Part shown: positions 21,101 to 33,084 of the stretch, piece after piece
Layout of the letters: the number at the start of each line of letters is the position of its first letter
How positions within the stretch are numbered: the first letter of the stretch is position 1
Source: Nocardia arthritidis
GTDB lineage: Bacteria; Actinomycetota; Actinomycetes; Mycobacteriales; Mycobacteriaceae
Direction: 5' to 3'
Assembly: GCF_011801145.1 (NCBI RefSeq)
Contig: NZ_CP046172.1
Location: forward strand, 5,332,001-5,396,000
DNA: 64,000 nucleotides
Position numbers and translations under genes: made by a program
The notes under the pieces: generated by a model
The model's input: only the letters and a program-made list of their open reading frames with translations
The model's database searches: none
Told to the model about the DNA's origin: nothing

Positions 21101-24100
21101 TGCGCCGCCACCACCAAATATCCCGGCGCACCATGTCCGGCGGCGTCCAGCCAGACGAACTGCACCATCACGCCATCGGCCGGAGCCAACCGGCCCAGCG
21201 CGGAATCCAGTTCCGCCGCAACAAAATCGGAGTCGATGTCGACGCCCGGATCGATTACGCGACGATGCAGCACGCCGGGCGCCGATTCGCCATTCGGCGG
21301 GGCGACCACCAACGACCATTCCCCGGAATCATTGCGCCACAACCGGGAACGCAACATGTCGTGCCGCGCCATGACCGCGCGTACCGCCGCCGCCATCTCG
21401 GATTCGGCGACGGCTTCCGGCAACCGCAACACCACATGCTGATCGAACCGATCGAATCCCTTCCCCCACTCCACCATCCACCGCGCCACCGGCAACAGCG
21501 GCATCTCCCCCACACCGCCACCGGCCAATTCGGCCAAACCACCGGGCTCATCGGCCACTCGCGCATGCGCCGCCAACCGGGCCGGAGTCCGATGCTCGAA
21601 CACATCGCGCGGGCCGAACACCACACCGAGCGCTCGCGCCCGGGAGACCACCTGGATCGAAACGATCGAATCTCCGCCCAGCGCAAAGAAATCCTCGTCG
21701 ACACCGACCCGCTCCACCCCGAGCACCTCGGCGAAAACCCTCGCCACGATCTCCTCCACCGGATTCGACGGCGGCCGGAATGCCCGCGGGCTCGAATGGG
21801 GTTCCGGCAGCGCCCGACGATCGATCTTGCCGCTGCCGGTCAACGGCAATTCATCCAATACCAGCACCACATCCGGCACCATGTAGCCCGGCAGCCGCTC
21901 ACCCACCTGCCGCCTGATCTCCGCCGGATCGACGGCATGCCCCGGTGCGGCCACCACGTACCCGACCAACCGGATACCGCCGCTGCCGGAGGCATTTTCG
22001 GCGGTACGCACGATGACGACGGCCTGCTCGACACCGGTGACGGCGGTGAGCGCGGCCTCGACCTCCTCCGGTTCCAGCCGCTGCCCGCGCAGCTTCACCT
22101 GGAAATCGGATCGGCCAACGTACTCCAACTCACCTGTGCCCGAGCAGGTTTCGTCGACGGTCCAGCGGACCAGATCACCGGTCCGGTACAGCCGCCCGCC
22201 CGGCGCACCGAAGGGATCGGCGACGAAGCGGGCCGCGGTCAGGCCGGCCCGGCCCAGGTACCCGCGCGCGACACCGCGTCCCGATACGTAGAGTTCGCCG
22301 ACCAAGCCGGCGGGCACCGGGCGCAGCCACGGATCCAACACCACCGCGCCGACACCCGTGATCGGGCGGCCGATCCGCACCGGCCGACCGGGCGCGAGCT
22401 CGGCCGCCGTCACCCAAATCGTGGTCTCCGCCGGACCGTACAGGTTGTGCACCGTGCGTGATCCCGACGCGTCGGTGCCCGCCCACCGCGACACCAGTTG
22501 CGGTCCGCATCGGTCGCCACCGGTCAGCATGACCCGCAGATCGTCGAGGCCCGCCGGATCCAGCGACAGCGCCACCGACGGGGTAAGGAAGGCGTGGCTG
22601 ATGCGCTCGGCGCGCAACAGGTCTCGAAGTGGCTGTCCCCCATAGACATCCGGCGGGGCCAGCACCAATGTCGCACCACCGGACAGTGCCAGCAACAGCT
22701 CCAGTATCGCCGCATCGAAGGTCCGGGCGGCGACGCCCAGCACTCGTGAATCGGCGTCGACGGCACAGCGCTGCACATGATCGGCGACCGCGGCCGCCAA
22801 CCCCGCGTGCGTGACCGCCACGCCCTTGGGCCGCCCGGTCGAACCCGACGTATAGACGATATAGGCCGTATTCGCCGCCCGCACCGGCCGATCCACGTCG
22901 GTCGGCGCGCATTCATCGAGCCGTGCCACGACCGCCGGATCGTCCACCACCACCCATGTCATGTTCTGATCCGGCAAAGCGGGCCGTTGCGCTTCAGTTG
23001 TAATGCCAACTCGCGCACCGGAATCGGCACATACGAACTCGTTCCGTTCGATCGGGTGGGCCGGATCCACCGAGACGAACGCGGCGCCCGCCTTCGCGAT
23101 GGCCCATACGGCCGACACCCACTCCAGCGATCGCGCAGCCCCGATCGCCACCACCGATTCCGCACCCACTCCGTACCGAATCAGCAACCGTGCCAACCGG
23201 TTCGAGTGTTCATCCAACTCCCGGTACGACATCGACCGGGTGCCGTCGATCACCGCGATACCGTCCGAACCCGCGGCCACCGCCGCGGCCAGCAGATCGG
23301 GCAGCGTGACCGAATGCCCGACGGCATCGTCATCCGCGGTTCCGTTGCGACCCCATTCGCGCACCAGCCGATTTCGCTCGGATTCGGGCAGCGCGTCGAT
23401 ATCGCGTACCGGCGCGGCCGGGGCGTGTGCGAATGTCCGCAGCAGCCGCAGCATTTGGTCGGCGAGCCCGCCGATCGTGGCCGCATCGAACATCTCCGGC
23501 CGGTACTGCAACCGGATTCGCAGCGTATCCCGCACCATCGCGGTACACGTCAGTGGATAGTGGGTGGCATCGGCGGCGGTGATGCCGGTGATCGCGAGAT
23601 CACCGCTGCCGACGGTGTTTTCGATGCTGTCGAAATCGATCGGGTACGACTCGAGCACCATCAGGGTGTCGAAGAGGCCGTCGTGGCCCGTCAACGCGTG
23701 AATATCGCGCAGCCCGATGTGATGATGGTCGAGCAACGCGGCCTGCTCACGCTGGACGCGGGCCCACAGCTCGGCGACGGTCTCGCCGGGATCCAGCCGG
23801 ATCCGGGCGGGAATCGTATTGATGAACAGCCCGATAGTGCGTTCGGCGCCGGGCAATTCGGCGGGACGCCCAGAGACCGTCGCGCCGATGACGATATCCG
23901 TCCGGCCGCTCAGCCGCGCGACCATCATCGCCCACGCCGACTGCAAAACGGTGTTCACCGTGACCCCGGCGGCCGCGGCCGCGGTCATCAGCGCGCGGGT
24001 ATCAACACCGTCGAGCGCGATCGATCGCTGCGTCACCGATGGTGTACCGGCCGTCGCGTCGCTGCCGATCAGGGTGGGTTCGACGCCGTCGAGAGCATCC

Positions 24101-27100
24101 GCCCACGCGGCGAGGGCGGCATCCCGGTCACGAGTTGTCAACCACGCCAGGTAATCCCGGTACGAGCCGGGCGCGATGCTCGAATGCTCGCCCACGTATT
24201 CGCTGAACAGCTCGGTGATCAGCAGCGGATAGGACCAGCCGTCGAGGATGACATGGTGGTTGGTGATGATCAGCGCCCAGCGATCACCGCCCAGCGCGGC
24301 GACGGTGAAACGCAACAGTGGCGGTGTGCCGAGTTCGAAGGGCCGCGCCTTCTCCCGCGCCGCCAGCTCGTCCAACCCGGCCGCCGGATCGGCGGTATCG
24401 CTGAGATCGACTACTTGCCAAGGCAATTCGACACTATCGCAGATAACCGCAACGGTCGTGCCCGCGTCGGTCGTGCCGAACGCGGTTCGCAAACCCTGGT
24501 AACGTCGCACCAGAGTTTCCGCCGCCGCGCGCAGGCGCGGCAGATCCAGAGCGCCGGACAGGTGCAGAACCAGCTGAGCGATATAGGCATCCGCCTCGGC
24601 GCCCGCCAAGTGGGCATGGAAGAGGAGTCCGGCCTGCAGCGGGGTCACCGGCCATACGTCGCTCAGTGACGGGTAGGCGCGGTCGAGCGCGGCGACTTCC
24701 GACCGATTCAGCTCGACGAGTTCGAAATCGGATGGGGAATGTCCACCGGCGCCCGGTGTTTCGGCGTATTCGGCGACAGCGGTCAGCACCCGCGACCACA
24801 ATTGCGCCAGCGCTTCGACCTCGTCCGGATCGAGCAGGGTACGCGGGAACCGGAAGGTCGCTCGCAGCCGCTCTTCGAGCACGATCGCGCTCACATCCAG
24901 CACGGTTGTCACCGGCATACCGGGATCCGGCGATGCGTGCAACTCACCCAAGCCGCCGTGGATCTCGGCTTCGCCGGTATCGGCGTTCGTGATTCGGCCG
25001 AGGTAGTTGAATCCGATGCGGCCGGGCATCCGGTCCGGCAACAGGTCGGCGGTGTCCGGGTTGAGGTAGCGCAGCATCCCGTAACCGATGCCCTTGTCCG
25101 GGATCGAGCGCAGGGTCTCCTTCACCGAAAACACCGCGGCCGCAACCGCATTCCCGCTGGCGACCACTTGATCGCAGTCGATTCCGGCCAGATCGAAACG
25201 GACCGGGAACATCGTGGTGAACCAACCCACGGTCCGCGATAGATCCGCACCGGCGAGGACCCGCTCCTCACGACCGTGGCCCTCCAACCGGATCAACACG
25301 GACGCTTCGGAGACTCCCGCCCGCTCCCGCCAAATCCGGACCGCCACAGCCAAACCCGCGAGCAGGCCATCGTTCACACCACCGTGGAACACCGTCGGAA
25401 CCCGAGTGAGCAACGACCGTGTCACCGACTCAGGCAGTTCGACTTCGAGCTGATCGAGCGTCGCGGCGGTGTCGATCTCCGGATCCAGTTCTCGTCCACC
25501 CAGCACCGGATCGACTCCGGCCACCATCGACCGCCACAACTCCAACTCATCGACGCGAGTCGCTTCGGTCGCGGCGGCGGCCAACCCGTGCGCCCAGCGT
25601 CGAACAGACGTACCGACCGGCGGAAGCACCACCGCCCCATCGGATTTCACTTGTTCGAGCGCTGACATCAAGTCCGGGACCAGGATCCGCCACGACACAC
25701 CGTCGACCACCAGATGATGCGCCACCACCACCAACCACCCCGGCACGCCGGCTCCGACCGGATCCAGCCACACGAACCGCACCATCACACCGCCGGTCGG
25801 ATCCAACAGACCCAGGGCCGAATCCAGTTCCGTGACAGTGATTTCGGCCACCCGCGCCGTACCGCCGGTCGCGATATCCGGGTCGAGCACTCGGCGATGC
25901 AGCACCGCCGCCGGATCCACCGCCCCCCGCGGGGCGACCGTCAGCGACCATTCGCCGGACTCGTCGCGCCGCAACCTGGAACGCAACATATCGTGGTGAT
26001 CGAGCAGCGCACCGATGGCCGTGATCAAACCCGACTCGTCGACGCCCGCAGGCAGCCGGACCACGACGTGCTGATCGAATCGGTCGAAACCCTTGCCCCA
26101 CTCCACCATCCACCGAGCCACCGGCAACAGCGGCATCTCCCCCACGCCACCGCCTGCCAACTCCGCCAAACCGCCGCCCTGGCCGTCGTCGAGCCGCGCG
26201 CATGCCGCCAGCCGCGCCGGGGTCCGCTGCTCGAACACATCCCGCGGACCGAATACCACGCCCGACGCCCGCGCCCGGGAGACAACCTGGATCGAAACGA
26301 TCGAATCCCCACCCAGCGCGAAGAAGTCATCGTCCGCACCGACCCGCTCCACCCCGAGCACTTCCGCGAAAATCGTTGCGACGACCTCTTCGGCGACCGT
26401 GGACGGCGCTCGGAACGCATGCGGGCTGAAGACCGGTTCCGGCAGCGCCCGGCGATCCACCTTGCCGCTGCTGGTCAACGGGAACTCGTCGAGCACCGTC
26501 ACCACATCCGGCACCATGTATCCCGGCAGCCGCCTGCCGATCGATTGCCTGATCGCCTCCGGATCGACCGCGTATCCCGCTTCTTGGCGGACATATCCCA
26601 CCAAACGTACGGCGGCGTCGGCACTTTCCCGCGTGACGACGATCGCCTGCTCGATTCCATCGAGCTCGCACAGCGCGGCCTCGACCTCACCCAACTCCAA
26701 CCGCTGGCCGCGCACCTTCACCTGGAAATCGGACCGGCCGACGAATACCAGAACACCAGCGCCCGAACCGGTTTCGTCGACAACCCAGCGCACCAGGTCC
26801 CCTGTTCGGTACAACCGATTCCCGGCCTCCCCGAACGGATCGGCGACGAAGGTCGACGCCGTCAACCCGGCCCGGCCCCGATAGCACCGGGCCACACCGG
26901 AACCCGACACATACAGCTCGCCGACCACGCCTACCGGCACCGGACGCAACCACGCATCCAGCACCACCACCGAAATGCCGCCGATACCCGAGCCGAGGTT
27001 CAGCGAATCTCCGGCCCGCAGCTCACGGCTGATCATCATGATGATCGTGGCCTCGGTCGGACCATACGTATTGAAAAACCTTCGCACACCGGCACTGTCG

Positions 27101-30100
27101 CTATGCGACCATCGCGTGACCAGCTGCGGCGAGTAGCGCTCACCGCCGACCGTCAGCACGCGCAGCTCGTCCAGCCCGTCCGGATCCATCGATGACACCA
27201 CCGACGGGGTCAGGAACGCGTGGCTGATCCGCCGATCACGCATCAGCTCGGCCAGCGGCTGTCCGCCGTATACGTCCTCGGGCGCCATGATCATGGCGGC
27301 GCCCGCGGGGACGGCGAGCAGGATCTCGAGCATCGCGGCATCGAAAGTCCGTGCCGCGACGGACAATACACGCGAATCGGCATCCACCGCGTAGTGCTGG
27401 ATATGCGCGGCGGCGACCGCGGCGAGTCCGGCGTGGGTGACATCAACACCCTTGGGACGTCCGGTCGAGCCCGACGTGTACACGATGTAGGCGGTATTGC
27501 TCGCCCGCAGTACTCCACGCCGATCCGTATCGGCCACCGGCGTTTCCGGGGACCTTTGGATTCGGCTTGCCACGGCCGGGTCATCGATCACCTGCCACGA
27601 CAAACCGTCCACCGGCAGTGTCGCGGCGTATCGACCGAGCGTAATCCCCGCTCGCACACCGGAATCGGCGCACATGAATTGGTTGCGATCGAGCGGATGC
27701 GCCGGATCGATGGACAGGAATCCGGCGCCGGTCTTGCTGACCGCCCACACCGAGAGCACCCACTCCAGCGATCGTGGGAGCGCGATGGCGAGGATCGACT
27801 CCGGTCCCGCCCCGCATCCGATCAGGAAGTGCGCCAGTCGATTCGACTGTTCATCGAGTTCGCGGTACGAGATGCGGCGATCACCGTCGACGACGGCATC
27901 GCCATCCGGATTGGCGGTCACCGCTGCGGCCAGCAAGACCGGCAGCGTCAATTCGCCCGCATTGTCCGCGATGCCGAGAGCGGTACGGTCGAGTCCGCTG
28001 TCGCCACCCCGATCCGTGAGGAGCAGGCGCCGTTCCTCCGCCGACAGAATGTCGATGTCGCGCACCGGTACGGTGGGATCGATGACGACGGCGCGCAGCA
28101 CCCGTCGCAGGCGATCGGCGAATCCCGCGATCGTGCCCGGGTCGAAAAGGTCGGTGGCATAACCGAGTCGGACCGGAATGGCCCCGTCGCGATCAGGGGT
28201 GTCGGTCAGCGTGAGGGTCAGGTCGAATCGTTCGACGCCGGTGTCGACGCCGGAGGGGGTCACGTCGACGCCGGGCAGTTCGATCCCTTCCGCGTCGAGG
28301 TTGTGGAATGCGAGCAGCACCTGGAACAGCGGATGATGCGCCTGGCTGCGCGGCGGATCCAGTGCCTCCACCACCTGCTCGAACGGCACCTCGGCATGCT
28401 CGAACGCGGCCAGGTCCACACCGCGTATCCGGCCGAGCAGTTCGGCGAACGACACCGACTCGTCCACCCGCACGCGCAACACCACCGTATTCACGAACAT
28501 GCCGACCAGCTCGTCCAACACGGCCGAGCCGCGACCCGATACCGGTGAACCCACCGCGATATCGCCGCTGCCGCAAAGGCGCGACAGCACCACCGAGAGC
28601 GCAGCGTGGAACACCATGAACACGGTCGCCCCGTGCGACCGCGCCACCGCATGCAGGCCGTCGACCACCGCCGGATCGAGTACGAAGCCATAGGTCCCAC
28701 CCTTGTGGGATGCGACAGCAGGCCGTGGCCGATCTGTCGGCAGCTCCAATACCTCCGGCAGATCGCGCAATTCGTCGGACCAGTACCGAAGCTGCCGGGA
28801 AAGCGGCGAATCCGGGTCGTCCGGCGAACCCAGCGATTCCCGCTGCCACAACGCGTAATCCGCGTATTGCAGCGGCAACGGCGCCCAATCCGGTGGCCGC
28901 CCAGCGCGCCTGGACGAGTACGCGGTCGCCAGGTCCCGCGCCAGCGGACCCATCGAGAAGCCGTCCGCACCGATATGGTGCACCACCATCACCAGGACGA
29001 ACTCATCGCGCCCCACGGACAAGAGCCGCACCCGCAACGGGACCCGCCGCGCCACATCGAATCCCACCCGCACTATGCCGGAAACCGCACTCGCCAGCTC
29101 GGTCTCGGCCACCGGCGCCGGACGCATATCCACGTCGACCGCATCGGCCAGTCCCTCGACCGGAATCACGGATTGGAACGGGACGCCGTCGATATCCGGG
29201 TAGCGGGTACGCAGTACCTCGTGCCGGGCGAGCACATCCCACAGCGCCGCCGACAATGCCGCCACATCCAATCCACCGGACAGCCGAAGCACCAGCGGAA
29301 TGCTGTAGGCGACCGATTCGGGCGCGAGCCGATTCACGAACCACATCCGCTGCTGCGCGAACGAAAGCGGCACCCGTTCGGGCCGCTCCCGGCGGCTCGG
29401 TATCGGGCCGTCGACCGCCGCCCGCGCGGAAACCGCTCGCGCGGAGATCAATTCGGCGAGCTCGCGAACCACCGACGCATCGAAGATGTCGCGCACCGCT
29501 ACGGCGACACCCGTCCCCTCGGCCAATCGGGCGGCAAGCCGCGTCGCCGACAACGAATTGCCGCCCAGCGCGAAGAAGTCGTCGTCGGCCCCGATCCGGT
29601 CCGCCCCGAGCACCTCGGCGAATACCGCCGCGACGCGCTCTTCCCACGGTGTCGACGGCGCACGATAATCCGCGCGTGCGAATACGGGCTCCGGGAGGGC
29701 CGCCCTGTCCACCTTTCCATTCATGGTCAGCGGCAATTCGTCGAGCACCAGCACCCGATCCGGCACCATGAACCCCGGCAGCCGCCGTCCCACGGCCCGC
29801 CGCACTCGCACCGGGTCGGCGGCACCGGTCACATAGGCAACCAGCCGTGCGCCCGAATCGGGTTCGTGCACAACAACAACGGCCTGTTCGATGCCGTCCA
29901 GCTCGCACAGCGCGGCCTCGACCTCACCCAATTCCAGCCGCTGGCCGCGCACCTTCACCTGGAAGTCGGATCGGCCGACAAAGGTCAAAACCCCGGTGTC
30001 CGAGCCGGTTTCGTCGAGATTCCAGCGAACGAGATCCCCGGTGCGGTACAACCGGCTCCCCGGCGGCCCGAACGGATCGGCGACGAACCGCGACGCGGTC

Positions 30101-33084
30101 AGCCCTACCCGGCCCCGATAGCCTTGCGCCACACCGGGACCCGATACGTACAGCTCACCGGCCACACCCACCGGCACCGGGCGCAACCACGCGTCCAGCA
30201 CCACCACCGACATGCCGTCGATGACCGAACCCATGCTGACCGGATCGCCGACGCGCAGGTCCGCACTGCCGGTCACCCAGATCGTCGCCTCGGCCGGGCC
30301 GTACAGGTTGTACACCTTGCGCCCGCCCGTGATATCCGTTCGCGACCAGCTCGACACCATGGCTGGTTGGCAGGCCTCGCCCGCCGCGATCAGTGCTTCC
30401 AAGTCGTCGAGCCCGGCGGGATCCAGTGCGGCCGCGACGGTCGGGGTGAGCACCGCGTGGGTAACCCGTTCGATCCGCATCAGCTCGGACAGGGGTTGCC
30501 CGCCATACGCTTCCGGCGGGGCGATCACCAGCGCCGCGCCGCCGGAGACCGCAAGCAGCAGCTCGAATACCGCCGCGTCGAAGGTGCGTGCCGCGACGCC
30601 GAGCACCCGCGAATCCGGGCCGACCCCGAAACGCGCTCGCTGAGCTTCGCATACGCCCGCCAGCCCGGCGTTGGTGACCTCGACACCCTTCGGCCGTCCG
30701 GTCGAACCCGAGGTGTAGACGACGTATGCCGTACTGCCGACCAGTAATCGGCCACATCGCTCGGCATCGGTCACCGGAGCCGGCGAGCATCCTTCGAGCC
30801 GCGCCGCCACCGCGGCATCGTCCAGCAGCAGCCACGAGACCCCGTCCCGCGGCAGCGCCTCCGCGTAGCAGCCCAGCGTAATACCAACCCGCACAGCGGA
30901 ATCCGTACACATGAAATGATTGCGCGCCAGCGGATGACCCGGATCGAGGGACAGGAATCCCGCCCCGGTCTCGGCGATAGCCCACACTGCCGTCACCCAT
31001 TCCAACGAGCGCGGCATCCCCACCGCCACCACGGACCCCGGACCGACGCCGTGCCCGATCAGCAACCGCGCCAGACGGTTCGACCGCTCAGCCAACTCCG
31101 CGTAGGAGATGCGGCGATCGCTGTCCACCACCGCGCATCCGGCCGGGTTGGCCGCCACCGCCTCGGCCAGCAATGCGGGCAATGTCGTGGCCGCGATGTC
31201 CGCGCTGCCGCCGCCCCAGCGCAGCAGCCGTTCCCGCTCCGATATCGGCAGGGTTTCGATCGCACGCACCCGGATGCCCGGATCGACGGTGATGGCGCGC
31301 AACACCTCTCGCAGTCGTCGCGCGAGCATCCCGACCGTGGCCGCCGTGAATGCCTCGGTCCGGCATTGGAGCCGGACCCGCAGGCCGTCCTGCACGGTGA
31401 CGCTACAGGTCAAGGGGTAGTGCGTGGAATCGGCGGCGGCGACCCCGGTGACCGCGAGCTCTCCTTCACCGGTGAGCCGCCGAATGCCTTGCATATCAAT
31501 GGGATAGGACTCGAGTACCATCACGGTGTCGAAAAGGGTGTCGTAGCCGGTGAGCTCGTGGATATCGGTCAGGCCGATGTGATGGTGGTCGAGCAGCGCG
31601 GCCTGCTCATGTTGTATCCGGGTCCACAGACCGCCGACGGTCTCGGTGGGATCCAGGCGGATTCGAGTCGGAATCGTGTTGATGAACAGGCCGATGGTGT
31701 GCTCGGCGGCGGGCAATTCGGCCGGACGCCCCGACACCGTGGTGCCGAAGACGATATCGGTCCGGCCGCTCAGCTGTGCGACCATCATCGCCCACACCGA
31801 TTGCACGACGGTGTTCACCGTCACCCCGGCCGCGGCGGCCGTAGCCGCGAGTTCCCTGGCGCCGGTCTCGTCGACCGTTATCCATTCGTCCGCGACGGCG
31901 CCTGCGCCGGAGTTGCCCGCGACCAGTGTCGGTTCGGCTCCGTCCAATGCGGCCGACCATGCCGCGAGCGCCGCGTCGCGATCGCGAGTTGCCAACCACT
32001 CCAGGAAGTCTCGATATGAACCCGGGGCCGGGATGCTGTCGTCGCCCGCGTAGTCGGCGAACAGTTCGGTGATCAGGAGCGGGTACGACCAGCCGTCGAG
32101 GATGACGTGGTGGTTGGTCAGGATAACCGCCCATCGATCGGCGCTCAGCCGGACCACCGTGAATCGCAGCAGCGGCGGCACTTTCGGATCGAATCGGTGC
32201 GCCTGCGCCGCCGCGGCCTTTTCCGCCAATCCCGCCTCGGGGTCCGGGTCATCCGTGAGATCGACTACCTGCCAAGGCAATTCGATGTCATCACAGACGA
32301 GCGCGACGCGTTGTCCGGTACCGGTGGTGGTGAATGCGGTCCGCAAACTCGCATGCCGGTCCACAAGGGCGCGCGCGGCCGCATGCAGGCGGTCGACGTC
32401 CAGCCTGCCCGCCAAATGCAGGATCAGTTGCGCGACATAGGCGTCCGTCTCGGTGGCGGCGGTCAGTTCGGTATGGAAGAGCAGTCCGGCCTGCAACGGT
32501 GTCACCGGCCATACGTCACTCAATGACGGGTGGGCGCGGTCGAGCGCGGCGACTTCCGATCGGTCCAGCGCGACGAGCCGGAAATCGGACGGGGAGTGGA
32601 TACCGGCCGGGGCGGTTTCGGCATGCTCGGCGATCGCCGTCAACACCTGCGACCACAGTCGCGCCAACTCTTCGATCTCGTTGGCGTCCAGCAGCGTACG
32701 CGGGAACCGGAAATCGGCGCGCAAGCGGTCCTCGATGACGATCGCACTCACGTCCACCGCGGTGGTCACCGGCATCTCTGGGTCGGCGGTGACATTCAGG
32801 TCACCCAATCCGCCGTCGATTCCGCCGCGGAAAGCGTTGTCCCCGTTGCCGATCTGGCCGAGGTAGTTGAACCCGATGCGCCCGGGCATCCAGGCGGGCA
32901 GCAGATCCGCGGTTTCGGGTTCAAATACCGCAGCATCCCGTAACCGATGCCCTTGTCCGGAATCGAACGCAGCGTCTCCTTCACCGACAACACCGCCGCC
33001 ACAACAGCATCCCCACCGGCGGCCACATCTCCCGGATCGATATCGGTCAGATCGAAGCACACCGGGAACATCGAGGTGAACCAA
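12121..33084 (-). CDS. Giant NRPS, modules 3-7 and thioesterase (downstream part of a frameshifted gene)
   Basis: 6,987 codons in one frame. The first ~55 residues are out of register; true coding resumes at PETADLLP (about 32919), inside the module 2 epimerase. Domain order: end of E2, C3-A3-T3, C4-A4-T4-E4, C5-A5-T5-E5, C6-A6(FkbM)-T6, C7-A7-T7-TE. C3, C5 and C6 ([16 protein letters not shown], in C6 HHAIVDG) are of the type that accepts a D-donor, each directly after an epimerase. C4 and C7 ([25 protein letters not shown]) are of the L-donor type. All T domains carry GGNS or GGDS. The thioesterase has GWSLGG, LVDAS and EWHTG (Ser, Asp, His). The first ATG/GTG is not a credible native start; this is the distal two thirds of the gene beginning at 41332. 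Confidence 0.93.
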   Translation of the reverse strand: MVHLDVPGVLRSDRYRSGRCGRRWGCCCGGGVVGEGDAAFDSGQGHRLRDAAVFEPETADLLPAWMPGRIGFNYLGQIGNGDNAFRGGIDGGLGDLNVTADPEMPVTTAVDVSAIVIEDRLRADFRFPRTLLDANEIEELARLWSQVLTAIAEHAETAPAGIHSPSDFRLVALDRSEVAALDRAHPSLSDVWPVTPLQAGLLFHTELTAATETDAYVAQLILHLAGRLDVDRLHAAARALVDRHASLRTAFTTTGTGQRVALVCDDIELPWQVVDLTDDPDPEAGLAEKAAAAQAHRFDPKVPPLLRFTVVRLSADRWAVILTNHHVILDGWSYPLLITELFADYAGDDSIPAPGSYRDFLEWLATRDRDAALAAWSAALDGAEPTLVAGNSGAGAVADEWITVDETGARELAATAAAAGVTVNTVVQSVWAMMVAQLSGRTDIVFGTTVSGRPAELPAAEHTIGLFINTIPTRIRLDPTETVGGLWTRIQHEQAALLDHHHIGLTDIHELTGYDTLFDTVMVLESYPIDMQGIRRLTGEGELAVTGVAAADSTHYPLTCSVTVQDGLRVRLQCRTEAFTAATVGMLARRLREVLRAITVDPGIRVRAIETLPISERERLLRWGGGSADIAATTLPALLAEAVAANPAGCAVVDSDRRISYAELAERSNRLARLLIGHGVGPGSVVAVGMPRSLEWVTAVWAIAETGAGFLSLDPGHPLARNHFMCTDSAVRVGITLGCYAEALPRDGVSWLLLDDAAVAARLEGCSPAPVTDAERCGRLLVGSTAYVVYTSGSTGRPKGVEVTNAGLAGVCEAQRARFGVGPDSRVLGVAARTFDAAVFELLLAVSGGAALVIAPPEAYGGQPLSELMRIERVTHAVLTPTVAAALDPAGLDDLEALIAAGEACQPAMVSSWSRTDITGGRKVYNLYGPAEATIWVTGSADLRVGDPVSMGSVIDGMSVVVLDAWLRPVPVGVAGELYVSGPGVAQGYRGRVGLTASRFVADPFGPPGSRLYRTGDLVRWNLDETGSDTGVLTFVGRSDFQVKVRGQRLELGEVEAALCELDGIEQAVVVVHEPDSGARLVAYVTGAADPVRVRRAVGRRLPGFMVPDRVLVLDELPLTMNGKVDRAALPEPVFARADYRAPSTPWEERVAAVFAEVLGADRIGADDDFFALGGNSLSATRLAARLAEGTGVAVAVRDIFDASVVRELAELISARAVSARAAVDGPIPSRRERPERVPLSFAQQRMWFVNRLAPESVAYSIPLVLRLSGGLDVAALSAALWDVLARHEVLRTRYPDIDGVPFQSVIPVEGLADAVDVDMRPAPVAETELASAVSGIVRVGFDVARRVPLRVRLLSVGRDEFVLVMVVHHIGADGFSMGPLARDLATAYSSRRAGRPPDWAPLPLQYADYALWQRESLGSPDDPDSPLSRQLRYWSDELRDLPEVLELPTDRPRPAVASHKGGTYGFVLDPAVVDGLHAVARSHGATVFMVFHAALSVVLSRLCGSGDIAVGSPVSGRGSAVLDELVGMFVNTVVLRVRVDESVSFAELLGRIRGVDLAAFEHAEVPFEQVVEALDPPRSQAHHPLFQVLLAFHNLDAEGIELPGVDVTPSGVDTGVERFDLTLTLTDTPDRDGAIPVRLGYATDLFDPGTIAGFADRLRRVLRAVVIDPTVPVRDIDILSAEERRLLLTDRGGDSGLDRTALGIADNAGELTLPVLLAAAVTANPDGDAVVDGDRRISYRELDEQSNRLAHFLIGCGAGPESILAIALPRSLEWVLSVWAVSKTGAGFLSIDPAHPLDRNQFMCADSGVRAGITLGRYAATLPVDGLSWQVIDDPAVASRIQRSPETPVADTDRRGVLRASNTAYIVYTSGSTGRPKGVDVTHAGLAAVAAAHIQHYAVDADSRVLSVAARTFDAAMLEILLAVPAGAAMIMAPEDVYGGQPLAELMRDRRISHAFLTPSVVSSMDPDGLDELRVLTVGGERYSPQLVTRWSHSDSAGVRRFFNTYGPTEATIIMMISRELRAGDSLNLGSGIGGISVVVLDAWLRPVPVGVVGELYVSGSGVARCYRGRAGLTASTFVADPFGEAGNRLYRTGDLVRWVVDETGSGAGVLVFVGRSDFQVKVRGQRLELGEVEAALCELDGIEQAIVVTRESADAAVRLVGYVRQEAGYAVDPEAIRQSIGRRLPGYMVPDVVTVLDEFPLTSSGKVDRRALPEPVFSPHAFRAPSTVAEEVVATIFAEVLGVERVGADDDFFALGGDSIVSIQVVSRARASGVVFGPRDVFEQRTPARLAACARLDDGQGGGLAELAGGGVGEMPLLPVARWMVEWGKGFDRFDQHVVVRLPAGVDESGLITAIGALLDHHDMLRSRLRRDESGEWSLTVAPRGAVDPAAVLHRRVLDPDIATGGTARVAEITVTELDSALGLLDPTGGVMVRFVWLDPVGAGVPGWLVVVAHHLVVDGVSWRILVPDLMSALEQVKSDGAVVLPPVGTSVRRWAHGLAAAATEATRVDELELWRSMVAGVDPVLGGRELDPEIDTAATLDQLEVELPESVTRSLLTRVPTVFHGGVNDGLLAGLAVAVRIWRERAGVSEASVLIRLEGHGREERVLAGADLSRTVGWFTTMFPVRFDLAGIDCDQVVASGNAVAAAVFSVKETLRSIPDKGIGYGMLRYLNPDTADLLPDRMPGRIGFNYLGRITNADTGEAEIHGGLGELHASPDPGMPVTTVLDVSAIVLEERLRATFRFPRTLLDPDEVEALAQLWSRVLTAVAEYAETPGAGGHSPSDFELVELNRSEVAALDRAYPSLSDVWPVTPLQAGLLFHAHLAGAEADAYIAQLVLHLSGALDLPRLRAAAETLVRRYQGLRTAFGTTDAGTTVAVICDSVELPWQVVDLSDTADPAAGLDELAAREKARPFELGTPPLLRFTVAALGGDRWALIITNHHVILDGWSYPLLITELFSEYVGEHSSIAPGSYRDYLAWLTTRDRDAALAAWADALDGVEPTLIGSDATAGTPSVTQRSIALDGVDTRALMTAAAAAGVTVNTVLQSAWAMMVARLSGRTDIVIGATVSGRPAELPGAERTIGLFINTIPARIRLDPGETVAELWARVQREQAALLDHHHIGLRDIHALTGHDGLFDTLMVLESYPIDFDSIENTVGSGDLAITGITAADATHYPLTCTAMVRDTLRIRLQYRPEMFDAATIGGLADQMLRLLRTFAHAPAAPVRDIDALPESERNRLVREWGRNGTADDDAVGHSVTLPDLLAAAVAAGSDGIAVIDGTRSMSYRELDEHSNRLARLLIRYGVGAESVVAIGAARSLEWVSAVWAIAKAGAAFVSVDPAHPIERNEFVCADSGARVGITTEAQRPALPDQNMTWVVVDDPAVVARLDECAPTDVDRPVRAANTAYIVYTSGSTGRPKGVAVTHAGLAAAVADHVQRCAVDADSRVLGVAARTFDAAILELLLALSGGATLVLAPPDVYGGQPLRDLLRAERISHAFLTPSVALSLDPAGLDDLRVMLTGGDRCGPQLVSRWAGTDASGSRTVHNLYGPAETTIWVTAAELAPGRPVRIGRPITGVGAVVLDPWLRPVPAGLVGELYVSGRGVARGYLGRAGLTAARFVADPFGAPGGRLYRTGDLVRWTVDETCSGTGELEYVGRSDFQVKLRGQRLEPEEVEAALTAVTGVEQAVVIVRTAENASGSGGIRLVGYVVAAPGHAVDPAEIRRQVGERLPGYMVPDVVLVLDELPLTGSGKIDRRALPEPHSSPRAFRPPSNPVEEIVARVFAEVLGVERVGVDEDFFALGGDSIVSIQVVSRARALGVVFGPRDVFEHRTPARLAAHARVADEPGGLAELAGGGVGEMPLLPVARWMVEWGKGFDRFDQHVVLRLPEAVAESEMAAAVRAVMARHDMLRSRLWRNDSGEWSLVVAPPNGESAPGVLHRRVIDPGVDIDSDFVAAELDSALGRLAPADGVMVQFVWLDAAGHGAPGYLVVAAHHLVIDGVSWRVLVPDLLSALAQARAGVTPVLAPVGTSMRRWSHGLAAAATEATRIRELGLWQSMVSGVDPVLGGRELDPEIDTAATLDQLEVELPESVTRSLLTRVPTVFHGGVNDGLIAGLAVALRIWRERQGIAEPSVLIRLEGHGREEQVLAGADLSRTVGWFTTMFPVRFDLTDIDLADVAAGGDAVAAAVFSVKETLRSIPDKGIGYGMLRYLNPETADLLPARMPGRVGFNYLGRVSTADLGGGLDGGLGELRVTPDPDVPVTPAVDVSAIVLEDRLRATFRYPRTLLGNSAIKELAGLWSRILTAIAGHAETPCAGGHSPSDFGLVALTRPEIAALDRGYPSLTDVWPVTPLQAGMLFHAELAATDSYAAQVILHLSGELDPERLHAAAAALLTRHDGLRTAFTTTGGGATVAVIGDDLELPWQIVDLTGLRDSDGPLRELAAVEKGRRFDLASAPLLRFTVARLAADRWALIVTYHHAIVDGWSLPLLITDLFTGYAGATGAEPGSYRDFLAWLTTRDREAAKAAWAKALDGAEPTLIADTAASGAVVDLSITIDSAGTRRLTAAAAAAGVTVNTVLQSVWAMTIAWSSGRTDIVFGSTVSGRPGELSAAERTIGLFINTIPARVRLDPAETVTQLWSRLHREQTALLDHQYIGLTEIHELTGYDSLFDTVMVLESYPVDTQHIRRITGHGDLEITEVVGADSTHYPLTCTMILQDTLRIRLQYRPEAFDSAAITAFAGRLEQLLGSIADDPARPVREIEQLSAGERERLLREWNDTAVPIDSGATLVDLFDRQAARTPHAVAVIAGAQRIRYGELDIRAHRLASALAAQGAGPESIVAVALPRGIDLITALLAVLKTGAAYLPLDPASPADRLTYIVADAQPRLVVADETTADLIGGTSCLRIDQLPDTTDGHIDSGRLCPENVAYVIYTSGTTGNPKGVAVTHANAVSLFGGTQVWCGFGSDDVWAWCHSQAFDFSVWEIWGALLHGGRVVVVPREVAYSPAELWGLVVEQGVTILNQTPSAFYALLESGCDCAESALRMVVFGGEALDPKRLQAWRPIEGRRGPVLVNMYGITETTVHVTKQVLAEEHWSGDPGVSPIGVPLANLRVYVLDSWLRPVPIGAAGELYVAGNQVARGYLSRPGLTAARFIADPFDPTGGRLYRSGDVVRWTQTGVLEYVGRADEQVKIRGYRIELGEIEAVLAAEDAVARAVVTARDTQVPDGSKQLIAYAVPDPANAPVALKCLELQRDGVIEAHELHELPNGMSVVGRNRSNVEFLYEEIFGRAEYCHAGMTIPESGCVVDLGSHIGMFSIYAKQISPAVKIYAVEPMPELRRMYEANAALHDLDAILVPYAIGAESTTDTFTYYPEMSMLSGRGTDRSVQRDLLESFIHHESQTESEDLVSLEQLIENRLRCERIEVPVRTLSQIIQEYGIDHIDLLKIDVEGSELDALRGIEPCHWSFIDRMVLEVHDVEDRLAGVEKLLCEHGFEVANRIAPNMTGTGLYLVYALRRNLDRRHGTTDVLRPHEKWCGPVSLGRLLRERLGARLPGYMVPDLVMMVDELPLTVNGKVDKAALPEPVFAQANYRAPSTPLEQLVATVFAEVLGVERVGIDDNFFALGGNSLSATRLSARLSDRVGAAIAVRDVFDAPTVGELAARVAGAGAAPGLPLGPRIRPARVPLSFAQQRMWFVNRFAPGSVAYSIPLVLRLSGALDVAALSAAVWDVLTRHEVLRTRYPDIDGVPFQSVVPIEELADTADIDLAPTTIAENDWSTAVSDVIAKGFDVAERVPLRIRLLSIDDEREFVLVLVVHHINADGFSMAPLARDLATAYTARCTGRQPDWEPLPVQYADYTLWQRELLGSADDAESPLARQIRYWSGRLVDLPEVLELPTDRPRPAVATHRGARYGFAIEPSVVSGLRRLARARGATVFMVFHAALTLVLSRLSGGGDIAIGTPVSGRGSALLDDLIGMFVNTVVLRTRVDESVSFAELLEEVRAVDLDAFAHAEVPFEQVVEALDPPRSQAHHPLFQVMLAFHNLDQAGLELPGVSVTPSDADTGTERFDLTFTLTDAPDRDGAMPVGISYAADLFDAVTIASLARRLGKVLAAIADDPTVPLRDIETLSTAERARLHEWGHNHRAVTPDVTLPSLLAAAVAGNPDGLAVLDDDRRLSYRDLDQHSNRLARYLTECGAGPESVVAVAVPRSVEWVVAVWAIAKTGAAFLSVDPAHPLERNRFVCADSGVLLGITMGSHRAALPMEGISWLVLDDPATANRIERCARTPLTDRRLRVENTAYVVYTSGSTGQPKGVEVTHAGLASVVADHLDRGAVDADSRILGVAARTFDAAILELLLAVTGSGALVIAPPDVYGGEPLRNLLRDRHITHAFLTPAVAMTVDPVGLDDLRVVLTGGDRCSSQVVSRWAGTDSAGVRRVHNLYGPAETTIWVTGARLTPDRPIVIGGPIAGVCVVALDAWLRPVPAGVVGELYVSSSGVARGYRGRAGATASRFVADPFGEPGRRMYRTGDLVRWIVDESGSGAAVLEYVGRSDTQVKVRGQRVELGEVEAALAGVAGVEQAVAVIHDAVRLIGYVAGRELDPAAVRRSVAERLPGYMVPDVVLVLDELPLTGSGKIDRRALPEPERTPRVFRAPSTAAEELVAAVFAEVLGVERVGADDDFFALGGNSLTAIQVVSLVRSRTGRQLQYGELFSDATPASLAKAMENGPNISLGVLTPLRSSGSRPPLFCVHPGGGLAWVYGALAGQLDPDRPVYGLQDPYIVAAEPRPESVGAYADRYVREILARFPDTPCNLVGWSLGGQIAHAIAVRLQELGHPVGLLALVDASPESGPAEAPEPTRREVATAVARILGGWRDALGLDDVPEIEDLAEFYALLGDRISRAGLLSSKQVERVLESFSRPVPYVPGRFAGDALLFTAARESGRDRLAESWRAHITGRIERISIDEWHTGMLNADRAAEIAAILEARLEDR
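12127..16041 (-). other. NRPS module 7 with release domain: C(L-donor)-A-T-TE
   Basis: The A7 pocket is the same as A2 and A5. The T domain differs from the others (GGNSLTAIQ) and is followed by a type I thioesterase at about 12882-12127 with Ser in GWSLGG, Asp in LVDAS and His in EWHTG. The thioesterase releases the chain by hydrolysis or macrolactonisation onto a hydroxyl of the fatty acid or of a Thr. Confidence 0.85.
16105..20061 (-). other. NRPS module 6: C(D-donor)-A(Thr)-FkbM-T
   Basis: The A6 code is identical to A1 (D-F-W-N-V-G-M-V-H-K, threonine type). An FkbM-type methyltransferase at about 17352-16525 again interrupts the domain between A8 and A9, with [12 protein letters not shown] and [15 protein letters not shown]6 is the D-donor type ([10 protein letters not shown]). 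No epimerase. Confidence 0.82.
20110..24669 (-). other. NRPS module 5: C(D-donor)-A-T-E
   Basis: The A5 pocket is identical to A2 and A7 (D-A-L-F-L-G-L-I-W-K). The C domain carries HHVILDGWS after the module 4 epimerase. The epimerase at about 21522-20110 is intact ([11 protein letters not shown]). A D-residue is predicted, the same amino acid as in position 2. Confidence 0.75.
24715..29376 (-). other. NRPS module 4: C(L-donor)-A-T-E
   Basis: The C domain is the L-donor type ([20 protein letters not shown]), fitting module 3, which has no epimerase. The A4 pocket reads D-A-L-F-T-G-T-I-I-K ([31 protein letters not shown]), distinct from all other modules; substrate not assigned. The epimerase (about 26142-24715) is intact with [11 protein letters not shown]. 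Confidence 0.75.
29457..32529 (-). other. NRPS module 3: C(D-donor)-A-T
   Basis: The C domain has WPVTPLQAG and HHVILDGWS, typical after an epimerase. The A3 pocket reads D-A-F-V-I-A-L-I-W-K ([32 protein letters not shown]) and differs from modules 2, 5 and 7 at the third to sixth code positions, so a different, probably hydrophobic, residue is expected. No epimerase; L-configuration predicted. Confidence 0.75.

Noticed and set aside
18112..22461. Very long plus-strand open frames opposite the NRPS, e.g. 1,449 codons here and 1,296 codons at 12973-16863
   Set aside because: They are complements of high-GC coding DNA, rich in Arg, Pro, His and Gln, without any family motif or start signal.
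32920..33084. Native start of a separate second NRPS gene at 33084
   Set aside because: The first ~55 residues do not match any E domain while the third frame does; coding simply changes frame inside the epimerase, so this is not a real start.
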